The notes under the pieces were generated by a model, which was not told the DNA's origin, did not search any database, and saw only the letters and a program-made list of their open reading frames with translations. From positions 128,658,640 to 128,722,639 of the forward strand of contig OY755039.1 of NCBI GenBank assembly GCA_963576565.1: a stretch of 64,000 nucleotides of DNA. The letters are read 5' to 3'. Positions 11,091 through 21,308 of this stretch are shown here, in pieces; the first letter of the stretch is position 1; each line of letters starts with the position of its first letter. Origin of the DNA: Aspidapion aeneum (Eukaryota; Arthropoda; Insecta; Coleoptera; Brentidae). Made by a program: the position numbers and the translations under genes.

Positions 11091-11624
11091 TTATGTAAAG
11101 GATAGGAAAGTAGAATTAATTTGTTTTCTGCTATTGTCAAAAAGCATTTTAAATTTAGCCTCGTACTTTCAATTTTCAATAATTTGCGAGAACTATGCAA
11201 TTTAATTTACCGATTATGTTTAGTTCAAATTTTGCGTTACACGACCTCAGTTTAGACTTTTAGTTTAGACAGCTTGTTTTTTTGGAAAACAAAAAAGGTA
11301 CCTGGATTAACCTTCAATGTCTCACTTGCAATTAATCTTAATAATATTCTTTATTGTTTATTAGATATCCTTATAAAAGTGATTGTTAGGTCTAGTAACA
11401 AAGTTATGAGGTCTTAATTTAATATATATTAAGGACAGTTTTGCGCACTAGGAAAGTGCATTTAAGTTTTGAAATTGAATAAATCAATAACGAGATGAAA
11501 TCTCTTGGAAATGACCAAACATATACCAAACAAAAAAAATCAATTCGGATCGATTCAAGTTATTAGATTAAAATAAAGTAAATTCTTATGGTTATATAAT
11601 GGTTTTTTACTTAAGACTCACTTA

Positions 11625-12020
11625 AATTTAAGCTGATCATCACTTAAGACGTGTTGACCGTAAAACGTAAGTAATGATGTGTGTCACTTAAAAGTTGAAG
11701 AAAGCGGGCCTAAAACTATCAGTGTTTAACAATTTACGAGGAAAATGCAATTTAATTCACCGGCTTTGTTTGCCCTGAACTGAAACATTGGACAGACTTA
11801 TAGTTTAGGCTTTTAGTTTAAGCCGCTTGTTTCACTTGAAAACGAACATTATCTTACGTAAGCCACCTGCATTTAGATGGTTTTTGCAGAATAACAGAGA
11901 ATGCTTGTCGCAATTCAGTTTTTAATTAATTCATATTTATTTTAATTAATTAATAAATATTTTTAGCGTGGTGTTGGTGGTGATGGTTTGGTAATTGGGT
12001 TCCGATTTAAAAGATAGAAA
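11625..12020 (+). repeat. Array unit, paired copy 2
   Basis: Sister of 10740-11090 (see there), in the same orientation. The tail TTTTTAATTAATTCATAT leads into GTAATTGGGTTCC...AAAAGATAGAAAAGTAGAATT, the segment that precedes landmark A in the other units. Confidence 0.8.
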
Positions 12021-13370
12021 AGTAGAATTTTATTTTATAGGCGTACACTAATTTTTTTTCTAAACTAAAAAATGGATAGAAAATTATTTATTGCATTTAA
12101 TTAATGACAAATAATTTTAAGAGATAATTTTTATTGGAAGGCTACAACATGTTTGTTTAACTTTTAGTTGTTTCACAGTTTCATGAAATAACTTAACAGT
12201 ATCAATAATCAGATTTTTTTTACCTGATTTTAAAAATTGAATAAACGAGGGTCATTTCATAAGAAAAATATTAACTTTAAGTAATATCTCAAAAACTAAA
12301 AGTGACGGATAAAATTTATTTTGCCAGTTAGATTCTTTGTTGCGAAAACTACAAAAAATCACTCTACAACAATATGAAATTTTCATTAAAAAAAATGTTT
12401 TAGGCGCCTTCTCAAAAGCAGACTTCTCAAAACCCCCCGTAATGTTAAAACAGCTTGCAATATGAAGAAGCGGTTTCCACCTTTAATCTTCTTTTGAAAA
12501 TTGAGCTCGCAAGTGGGAGTAGGTTTATATCTATCTCTGCTGGAAATACCTAAAACCCCCAAAAACTTCGAATTTGGGATACCCTGTACATAGCTTTTGA
12601 GTTTTATTGTTTTTATTTGCTTTTTTATTTTTGTACATTTTTATACTAAATAGAAAAAAAAATTAATTACAAAAATAAGGAATTTTTTGATTTTAGAAAA
12701 ATCATATTTTACATCTTTTTTTACGCATATCATTGCTTTGAATACCTATAAGTCAAAATGGCGGACGTAGGAGGACAATTTTAGGGTGACTTATGATTGA
12801 CATAATCTTAAACTTCATGTCTATTAAAGAAATATAGCTCGGCAAGGCCCCGCAGACAACTACAACGCTTTAATAAAGGAAAAATAGGCAAATATAAACC
12901 CAAATAGGGCATTTTTAAATATTTCGTAAACGTACAATGTAAACAAACAAAGGACTAAAATTTTATTTATATTTTTAACAATTGGTTTTTCTAATATCCC
13001 CACATACGAAAACACAATAACAACACTAACTAACACCTCAAAACAAAGGTCGAGAACAAAGGCTTGTGATTTCAAAATCCATTAAGTTTCGACTGACCTC
13101 ACGTCACGATGCAAATAGAGGGGAAAGTTTTATGGAGATGGCTTAATAGATAGGTTATTGGATAGATAGAAGGTAGTTTTGAGTAACTTGGCAATTTTTA
13201 CTTTTAACCATTTTTATTGTACAGGTACTCCTCCGTGTGTCGCGTCGGTTTGCTCTAGCGCAGTTCCCCGTAGTGCACTCTCTTACTTTTACCACAGTGT
13301 ATACATATACACATGCTTTTACGAGGAATGCCTAAAAAATTTATGTTCCTCATTTTGTTTGCTTTAAAAT
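12021..13370. other. Spacer inside the array
   Basis: No array landmark and no supported gene. ATACCCTGTACA near 12579 looks like an isolated transposon end. AAAATGGCGGACG at about 12756 matches the motif of the 26 kb foldback. A slightly less AT-rich patch at 13195-13300 follows a pyrimidine-rich ACAG acceptor-like site, but no frame is convincing. Confidence 0.4.
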
Positions 13371-15014
13371 TTAGAATTGTCCAGATTTAGTTTGGGCTTT
13401 AAGGTAAAATCGTTAGTTCTGTTATGAAAACGCAAGGTTTTCTAACATAAAGTTACCTAATTTAGATGTCCTGTGGCAGTTATCCTAAGAAAAACCAGTT
13501 AGTTGGCATTTGATAAGTATTGCCCTTTATACACCACGGGTTATTAAAAATCTTTTTAATTAAACTTTTTGCAGAGCAGACAGTTTTTTTACGAAGTCTA
13601 ATTAGTGTCCACTTTAAAAAATAATATAAAAGTAAAATCAATTTAGTGTCTGCTAAACGATATTCACACTAATGCTATTAATTTTTCACAATTTACGAGG
13701 AATATACAATTTAATTTCCAGGTTTTGTTCCCTTTAAGCTATAAAATTAAACAAACTAAATTTAGGCTTTTAGTTATTACGCCGCTTCCTGATTAATTTT
13801 ATTTTTAATTAAATATTTCTTTTTTTTTAATATAAAACAGACTGTCAAAGACGACAGTTTTTTAAATGCAAAGTAATTAAATTTTAATTTAAAAGACAGG
13901 AAATTAAAATCAATTAATTTTAGTCCATGTCCTAAGGCCTTTTGAATTTACCCCAACATTATCAGTTTTTAATAATTTACGATTTTGTCTAAAAGTCTTT
14001 TAAATTTACTTTTTAAACTATTAATTCTCGTGGTTCTATTCCTCTAAACTTCGAAATTATGCAGTCTTTGAGCTTCCAGTAATTAAGCCGCTTGTAGACG
14101 CGGGTCGGAAGGACCAAATAGAGGGCTGGTCGCAAGGACCAAGACGGCTTTGCCCGAAGGGGAGAAAACTAAAGATATCCCAAAAAAAATTAGCCCAAAG
14201 TTAAATTCGCCCGTCTGTGAAAACACATGTCTATTGAACTAAAACAAAGGAAAAAAATCGCTAGAAGCTTACCTTCTTTCATTTAACAGCAGTTCCAAAA
14301 TTTCACTCGCGGCACCGCGTATTTTCTTGTGGCTGGAATTTCAGTCTTAAACTTAAACCACGTGTGACTTCTTTCAGTGTCTTGTCGGAAGTGATTTCTT
14401 CATTCCTCTGTCAAACACTTCAAACTCCCAGCGTGTGTAAAACGTGCATGATTTTTTTAATATGATCAAAAAGAAAATAACTTTCAACAAAGAGAGAAAT
14501 TATCACCTGATCGGAATTTTTCCCAAACAGACCTCAACTCCTGTTTCTTTTTTCTTGAAGGTTTTTGCTAAAAGCCCAAAAATATCAAAACAAACTTTAA
14601 GGTTATGTTTTCCCAAAAGTTCAAAATAAAACAAAAACAAAAATAACTGGCAGCATTAAACAGCTTGTAAAATATTATTATTTTTAATTAGTTATTATTC
14701 TGGTCTTTTATAAAAGATGGATTATTACACTGTTAAATAATTTAATAAACTTCTTTGTTAAGTATCTTTGATAGAATCAATTAATTTCAGTTCAGGCTCA
14801 AAGGCCATTCAAACTTTCCCTAACACTATCAATTTTTAACCATTTACGCTTTTTACAAATAATTTTCTTGGGTTTGTCTACTATAAACTCCAGAGTTCTT
14901 TAGGCTTTTAGTTATTAAGTCGCCTGTTAAATATTTTTATTTTTAATTAGAGATTTTTTTGTCTTTTATAAAATATGGACTACTAAACGGCCAAAGAATT
15001 TAAAAATGAAAGGA

Positions 15015-15765
15015 TCAGGCACTTGTATATTGTAGACTGAACCTTTCTTATTAAAAGTTCTCAATTAATGACCAGTTTTTGAAATACAGGTTGTTGAATG
15101 TGATAATGTCCAAGAAGCATAATAGCTTTTAGACGGGTTTTCCAAACACATATTGAAGGTTAGTATTACATATATTTACAATTTATTTATTATTTTCAAT
15201 CTGTACCTTTAAAACATTATCTATAGGGTGTTTAAGTAAGCATTACTCGAATATTTTATTGAGAAACAAGCTTTAGTATGTTGTAGGCTAACCCTTGCTC
15301 ATCAAGAGTCCTCATGGGGCCAACTTAACTGAATGATCAGGTTTTGAAATACAGGATGTTGAAAGTGATAATGTCCAGGAAGCATAATAGCCCTTTCGAC
15401 GGGGTTTCCAAACATATATGCAATGTTGGTATTACATACATTTAAGAATTTATTTTTTATTTTTAATCTGTACGTTTAAAGCATTATCTACAGGGTGTTT
15501 AAGTAAATATTAGTTAAAAGTGTTAATTAGAAACAAGCGTTAGTGTGTTTTAAATTGAACCTTTCTTATCAAAAGTTCTTATGGACCTAACTTAAATTAA
15601 AGACGAGTTTTTAAAATACGGAGTGTTGAAAGTTATAATGTCCAAGAAGCATTATAGTCCTTTAGACGGGTTTTCCAAATACTTACGCAATGTTACTATT
15701 ACATATATTTACGATTTATTTATTATTTTTAATCTGTAAAACATTATCTACAAGGTGGTAGTGGA
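15015..15765 (+). repeat. Three-unit tandem repeat, period ~266 bp
   Basis: Three direct copies share, in order: CTTATCAAAAGTTCT-like, a TTGAAATACAGG.TGTTGAA block, GATAATGTCCAAGAAGCATA, AGACGGGTTTTCCAAA, TTTATTTATTATTTT, AATCTGTA, and ACATTATCTACAGGGTGTTT. The repeat at GTCCA(A/G)GAAGCAT lies near 15104, 15369 and 15637. It differs from the 380-bp array unit and is embedded in it. Confidence 0.8.
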
Positions 15766-16514
15766 TTTTCTTTTTTAAAAAATCATCAAAATTCCTTTTT
15801 CTTTATGATTCGCTTATACCCTTTTCGCTTTTTTTGCAGCTTAAACTCGCTGAAAGTACTGTGTTAATAGTAGGATGCTTAATAACATACTTGTGTCCAC
15901 GGATTGAGTGCCGGTAATGTACAAATAACAAAATTTTTTTTTATTAAGATTCTGATTTGCTGCTTGATCTCAAAGAGGACGTTACAAGGTGGTTTAGTGT
16001 GTAGTTGGTGTTAGTGGGAGTTGCTCCTGCATGGTTGCAAACTAATATGTTAAAAAAATGAGCCAAATCTGATTTGATAAAAACTGTTAAGAGTAAAGTA
16101 CCTTTATTTTAAAAGATATCGGAAAAGGCTATAAAAAGGGTTTTTAGAATGAAAAAATATGGCAGACTCAATTTTCATAAAAATCAGCCAACTTTGATTT
16201 TGTAAGTCAATTATTAAGATTTTTACTTGATATTTCTAAAAATTGAGAATCAGCTGTAGCTTTTAATCTAAATCGAAATACAAAGTATTAAAAATCTAAT
16301 TTAAAGGACTTGAAAGTAGAATTTATTAAAAATTTACCGCTTATGTCCAACGGGCTTAAGGAAGTTACCCTTTTCACTATTGTTTTTACTGGTTCTGTCA
16401 ACTCTGGCTATTCCAGAATTGAACAGACTTACTTTAGACTTCCAGTTATTAATTAGCTTGTATTTTATTTTTATTTTTAATTAGAAGTTTCTTGTCTTTC
16501 ATAAAACATGGACT

Positions 16515-16855
16515 GTTTTTTTTATTTTATTGTAAGGCGCATCGACCACTAAGGTCATTAGCGCACTGAAGAAGTTTACAATAGTTAAATACAATGTACC
16601 AAATTACAGTCTTTTAAAAAGTTAAGAAGATGATTGGTGGTCTGTTCACTATTATTTAGTAGTTCCATTAAATTGTTTTTCAATTTGTGTTTGTGTCTCT
16701 GGTTGCTGTAGTTTGGGCAGTCAATTAATATGTGTCTCACTGTGATTATTTCATGGCACTGGGCGCATATAGGTGCGTTGGTTTTTTTAAAAATATGTTC
16801 GAGAGTTAATTTAATGTGACCTATTCTTAACCTAGTTGTTATTATTTGTTATTAT
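16515..16855 (-). mobile_element. I-like LINE 3' end with poly(A)
   Basis: On the minus strand the frame reads TTRLRIGHIKLTLEHIFKK, then a zinc-knuckle-like CAQCHEIITVRHILIDCPNY (C-x2-C-x7-H-x4-C), then NQRHKHKLKNNL and a stop. A short 3' UTR (GCGCTAATGACCTTAGTGG) and an A-rich tail follow at 16515-16530. This is the characteristic end of I/Jockey-type ORF2. The residues of the Cys-His cluster are intact, so this copy is not very old. It is 5'-truncated. Confidence 0.8.
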
Positions 16856-16869
16856 GTAAACTAACAACC

Positions 16870-17292
16870 CAAGGATATGAACGGCATAGAAACTAACGTT
16901 AAATAGGATATTATAAATACCACACAGCTATTCTGTACAGCATTATAGCAAACAAAAAGGGAACCATCGCGAGCAACCATAAAGAAACTTCAAACAAAAA
17001 TAAAAAACATAAACTCAGAACTACAACCCGAAATAAGCAGAGCGCAAATAAAAAGAGCATTAAAGGAAAATGAAAAATAACGAATCACCTGGAAAAGATG
17101 AAGTAGCGGCAGAAATGCTAAAGTACGGTGGTAAAACTGTAGTTGATACCCTTCATATTCTCCTAAATTAAATACTAAAAGAAAAAATAACCCCAATCAA
17201 CTGGAAAGAATTAGTAACCATCATTCTACACAAGAAAGGCGATAGAGTAGACCTAAAAAACTATCGACCTATAACACTCCTCAATGTACCGG
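16870..17292 (+). mobile_element. RTE-like LINE fragment (family 2)
   Basis: Homologous to 34650-34990, beginning GGATATGAACGGCATAGAAACTA in both. The conceptual reading EISRAQIKRALKENE, then SPGKDEVAAEMLKYGGKTV and LVTIILHKKGDRVDLKNYR is the start of the RT domain (fingers), broken by one frameshift and a stop. It ends abruptly at the LLNV residues before the palm. Confidence 0.8.
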
Positions 17293-17714
17293 GTCAGTCA
17301 AACTCAGCGCACATATTAGGTCACACGTGATAGCGCCTAGACTTACTAGAAAAATGGCAAAAAATTGATAAAATTTCGAGAAGAGGATCAGCTAGGATTT
17401 ATATGAATATCGCTCTGAAGTCAGGAAAGAGTCCATATTCAAAATGTGCAATTAGTTTTTGGAACCATTTTTATGTAACCTATACTTCGTTCAGGCACAC
17501 TGTGTGTCTTTCATAAAACATGGACTATTAAACGGTCTGATTTAAAAAACGAGATTATTTTAAAAAAAATTTAATATATTTGACATGGTAATATTAGCCT
17601 TGAGCCGAAGACTTTTTTTTTAATATAAAGTAATTAGATTCCAATTTCGAATACGTGAAAGTAGAATCAATTCATTTCAGTTTATGACCAAAGGCCTTTC
17701 GAATTTACCCTAAC

Positions 17715-17962
17715 TGTGAAGACTTCTAGATTCAATATTGTATTGACTGGATTAACTGCAGAGTGCCAGTGGTCCAAAAGACTTCTTTAATAAATATCAC
17801 AGTAAATCAGATACATACAAACTACAGTTTTATAAAAATAATTACAATTTTATATTAAAAGAAGGTGACAATAATTTGAACTTCTTGACAACAACATAAC
17901 ATGACATAACATACAGAGCTACAAAACATTTTATTACTATCTTTTAACTTTGCGTTTTAATA
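17715..17962. mobile_element. Insertion flanked by CTAAC duplication
   Basis: The array text TTTACCCTAAC is interrupted here and resumes as CTAACACACTCAATTTTT. CTAAC occurs at 17710-17714 and 17963-17967, consistent with a 5-bp target duplication around 248 bp of inserted DNA starting TGTGAAGACTTC. I do not recognise the element; the start resembles an LTR but the end does not. Confidence 0.45.
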
Positions 17963-18044
17963 CTAACACACTCAATTTTTAACAACTTACCGCTTATGTC
18001 CAGAGGACTTTATAGTTACCCTTTTCACTATGGGTTTTACTGAT

Positions 18045-19575
18045 TCTGTCCACTATAAGCTCCAGAATTGGACAGTTTCCAGTTAATAATTGGCTTGTAA
18101 CTTGGTTTTATTTTTAATTAGATATTTCGTGTAGAAAACATAGACTATTAAACTCTCAAATTATTTAAAAATTAAATTGATTAAAAAATATTCTTAAATA
18201 TTTTTGACATGGTAATACTAGCCTTGGTCAGACGACAGTTATAATACAAAGTAATTGGATTCCAATTTAAAAGACGTGAAAGTAGAATGAATTAATTTCA
18301 GTACATGCACAAAGGCCTTTCTAATTAACTCTAACACACTCAATTTTTAACAATTATGTCCAAAGGGCTTTTCCTGGTTTTGTCTATTATAAGCTTCAGT
18401 ATTAGAGAGACTTAGTTTAGAGCTTCCACTTTTTAATAAGTAAATAATTTTCATTTTTAATTAAGGTTTCTTGTCTTTCATGAAATAGGGACTATTACAC
18501 GGCCAAATGATTTAAAAAATTAATTTATTAAAGTTTTTTATAAAATCTTTTTGATATGGTAATACTAGCCTTAGATATAGGACAGTTTTTAAAATATACG
18601 GTAACTAGATTCTGATTTTGGGCGTTTCGCATCTACCCTAACACTACCAATATTTAACAATTTACTGCTCAAGTACAAAGAGCTTTTAAATTTATTCTTT
18701 ACACTATGAATTTTCCTAGTTCTGTTCACTATAAACTCCAGAATTAAACAAACTTAGTTTGAGCTTCCAGTTACTAAGGCGCTTGTTAATTTTTTTTAAA
18801 TTAGATATTTGTGTTCCTATATAAAAAGATGGACTAAACTGTCAACGAATTTAAAAATCGAATTTATTAAAATTCTTTGTTAAACATTTTTAATGGCTTA
18901 GTTATTAGCTTAGGAAGGAGAAGTGAAGTTTTTTTAAAACTAAGTAATTGGATTATAATTTAAAAAAAATTAAAGTAGAATCAATTAATTTCAATCTATG
19001 TCTAAAGGCCTTTGAAATTTACACTACCACTATCAATTTTTTAATATGTATAGCTCAAGTTTAAAGGGCTTTAAAGGGGTTTAATTTTTCACAAATAATT
19101 TTCTTGGTTCTTTTTACTATAAGCTTCAGAAGTGGACATAGTTTTGGCTTTCAGTTATTAAGCCGCTTTTTTATTAGTTTTATTTATAATTAGAGATCCT
19201 TTGTCTTTTAGAAAAGATGGAATATTACACGATCAAAGAATTTAAAAATCGAATTTAATAAACCTCTTTGTTTACAACTTTTGATAAGGTGATAATGATC
19301 TAAAGAATTATATCGTTTTCTTTAAAGAAAGTAATTTGATTCCAATTTAAAATACGTGAAAGTACAATCAATTAATCTCTGTCCATACCAAAGGCCTTCC
19401 AAATTTACCCAAACACTACCAATTTTTACAATTTTTACTGCTATGTCCCAACGGCTTTTAAATTTACCCTTTATTAATTTTTGTGATTGTGTTTGATCTA
19501 AACTTTAGAATTGGATAAATTAAGTTTAGGCTTACAGTTATTAGTTAAATATTTTAAGGTTTAATTAGATATCTC
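18045..19575 (+). repeat. Best-preserved run of array units
   Basis: Four consecutive landmark B copies at about 18060, 18400, 18740 and 19140, and a fifth at 19510, are spaced 337-400 bp apart. Each is followed by TTTTTAATTAGATATTT, a TCTTT.ATAAAA.ATGGACTATTA block, AAGAATTTAAAAATCGAATTTA (split here by mutations), TTTGATA.GGTAAT, and AAGTAATTGGATTCCAATTT before landmark A. This is where a unit consensus is easiest to build. Confidence 0.8.
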
Positions 19576-19576
19576 T

Positions 19577-19790
19577 GTTCTATTAGATTAGATTAGATTA
19601 GATTTCTTTATTGTTTATGGTACAAAGTACAGAACAATGAGGTTAGGTCTAATTATAAGTAAGTACATATTTAAAGTCTAAAAATAAAGATTAAACGAAT
19701 TAATAGAAAAAAATATAAGGTACTAGTGAGAAACATATCACTTATTTTAAAGCAATTTTGCATTATCTCGATTAGCTAAATTTAGACAGA
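19577..19790 (-). mobile_element. LINE 3' UTR with (TTAGA)n tail
   Basis: On the minus strand the sequence ends TGTACTTTGTACCATAAACA, AATAAAGAAATC, then four TAATC repeats. This is the usual 3' end of many insect CR1/Jockey-type LINEs, with a polyadenylation-like AATAAAG just before the microsatellite tail. No coding part is recognisable upstream. It interrupts an array unit. Confidence 0.7.
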
Positions 19791-19826
19791 GAGAAAATAC
19801 TTAATTACTATCTATGGTAGTAGATA

Positions 19827-19896
19827 CTAGAGGCCCTCGATACATTTGATAATTGTTTTACACCAAACAATTGTCAAATGTATCGAGGGCCTCTAG
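19827..19896. repeat. Near-perfect 32-bp hairpin, 6-nt loop
   Basis: Arms 19827-19858 and 19865-19896 differ at one position, which would be a G:U wobble in RNA. The loop is TACACC. Arm text begins CTAGAGGCCCTCGATACATT. The arms are less AT-rich than the surroundings. It has the size of a miRNA-like precursor or a tiny foldback. Confidence 0.85.
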
Positions 19897-20996
19897 TAGA
19901 TACTAGATACCTATAGGTATACAGATATATAAAAAAAGAATATTGATTTGAAACTTAATGATTTTGTTTTAGTATTATATTTCTTTATATTATATTATAG
20001 TTATATTTTTGTGCCCCATCCAAAAAAAAAATTACTTATTTTAGATTAATTTAATATGTAGAAAGTTCAGGCGACATTTTGTGTGGAAAAAAGAAGCAAT
20101 AAAAACGACATAAGGTTTTTATATCTGACTTAAACACTCAACCAGCGACTTTCTTTTTTATTATAATTTTTTTTAAATCATTGCTTTTATTATTATTAAT
20201 ATTATTATTAATCATTTTATTCGTTTAAGATATCCGACCTAAGAAATAAGGCTTCTCTACAGTATGCAAACAGACAAGTAATATCTTTCTATTATTATAC
20301 TGTCAAAGAATTTAATAAACTCCTTGGTACAACGATTTGTTTTTACCTACAAAGTAATAGATTTCGATTAGAACGAAGTAAATAGAATCAATAAACTTTG
20401 GTCCATGTCCAGCCAAAGGCCTTTCGAATTTACCCTAACTAATTTTTTAAAATTTACGAGGATAGTATACAGTTTAATTTATCGCTTCGGCTCGGTCCAA
20501 ACTCCGCCATTAGACAGGGTTGTATGGCACTTTCAGCTAAAACCTCTAATGAATTTTCGTGTCGTTTCTCCTACTCAAGGCGCGACATATTGTCTGTCTC
20601 ACGTAAAGAACTTGGATCTAAATGCCCACTGCAGAATATTAAACCATGTCTTATTACTGGCGGTTTCCAAACAATTTTGAGCCAACTAAACAGCTTTACC
20701 AGCCACCCCAAAATGCAGTTGATCAGCTGTTAAAGGATCGAAAATATTGCTTCAGCCGACATGAATTGTTATTAAGTCTAAAAAACCTACACAGAAAAAT
20801 CAAAATATATGGTGCACATAAATTTTCAGTCGATGGACAAAAAACATTGATTCAATGTACAAAAAAAATATTAAAATAAACAAGTTCATTGGTTCAATAA
20901 ATTTAACATTAAATCAATGTATTTTATTCATTGGCTGAAAATGAATTAAATAGATAAACAAATTCATTGATTGAACAAAGTAAAGAGGCAACTTCT

Positions 20997-21190
20997 AAAG
21001 GGGTAAAGTCAACCACAGACACCTGTGTTTCGGAAAAAGGCATTTCCATCCTCAGCGTGGCTTGCCTGACTACAGTAAATCAAACCGACTAAAAGATACA
21101 AGGTAAATAAAATTTAAAAAAATTGGTGAAACCTATTTATTTATTTAACAAGTGAAACAACAGCGAACCAAGGAAACTAAGTCCATTGCG
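20997..21190 (+). repeat. Direct repeat, copy 1
   Basis: It matches 23460-23650 in the same orientation: GGCATTTCCATC.TCAGC, TGGCTTGCC.GACTACA, AAATCAAAC.GACT, GAAACCTATTTATT, and AGTGAAAC.ACAGCGAA. The two copies bracket the inverted-repeat element 21309-23464. Confidence 0.75.
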
Positions 21191-21308
21191 GGAATATAAG
21201 GAAGAAAGACATTTCGTCATAGTTCAACCAGACCATGCTATCACCGTCTCCACTGCGTCGGTTTGGAACTGAAAACAATGAGAACAAAGTATAAAATAAA
21301 CCTTCAAA

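Larger units (their letters stand above)
16493..17526. mobile_element. Composite retro-insertion with 22-bp target duplication
   Basis: Positions 16493-16514 and 17505-17526 are identical 22-bp copies of array-unit sequence, and the unit text resumes correctly after the right copy. Everything between is therefore an insertion of about 990 bp. It contains a minus-strand I-like LINE 3' end whose poly(A) abuts the left duplication, a plus-strand RTE-like fragment, and about 210 bp of unidentified sequence at the right. See the two parts listed separately. Confidence 0.75.
7320..20660 (+). repeat. Decayed head-to-tail array of ~370-385 bp units
   Basis: Two landmarks recur in the same order and orientation. 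Landmark A (AAAGGCCTTTCGAATTTACC) lies near 7331, 13935, 14801, 17691, 18311, 18625, 19010, 19390 and 20415. Landmark B (TTTAGGCTTTTAGTTATTAAGCCGCTTG-like, preceded by CCAGAATTGGACAG) lies near 7460, 10920, 11250, 11800, 13760, 14060, 14890, 16420, 18060, 18400, 18740, 19140, 19510 and 20500. Spacing in the best part is about 316-386 bp. Longer gaps are partly explained by recognisable insertions. Units are highly diverged, so the array is old. No unit keeps an open frame. It could be an ancient satellite or remnants of a tandemly duplicated locus. Confidence 0.75.

Noticed and set aside
12860..13075. Minus-strand hydrophobic 71-codon frame resembling a membrane protein
   Set aside because: It starts at a TTG rather than ATG, and its composition follows from AT-rich DNA; there is no splice or start support.
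17290..17504. Right part of the composite insertion considered as coding or an LTR
   Set aside because: No frame, TIR or TG...CA ends could be found; it is left unidentified.
20405..20879. Three overlapping frames of 69-91 codons at the array's right end
   Set aside because: They overlap in different frames, and the corresponding part of other array units is not open.
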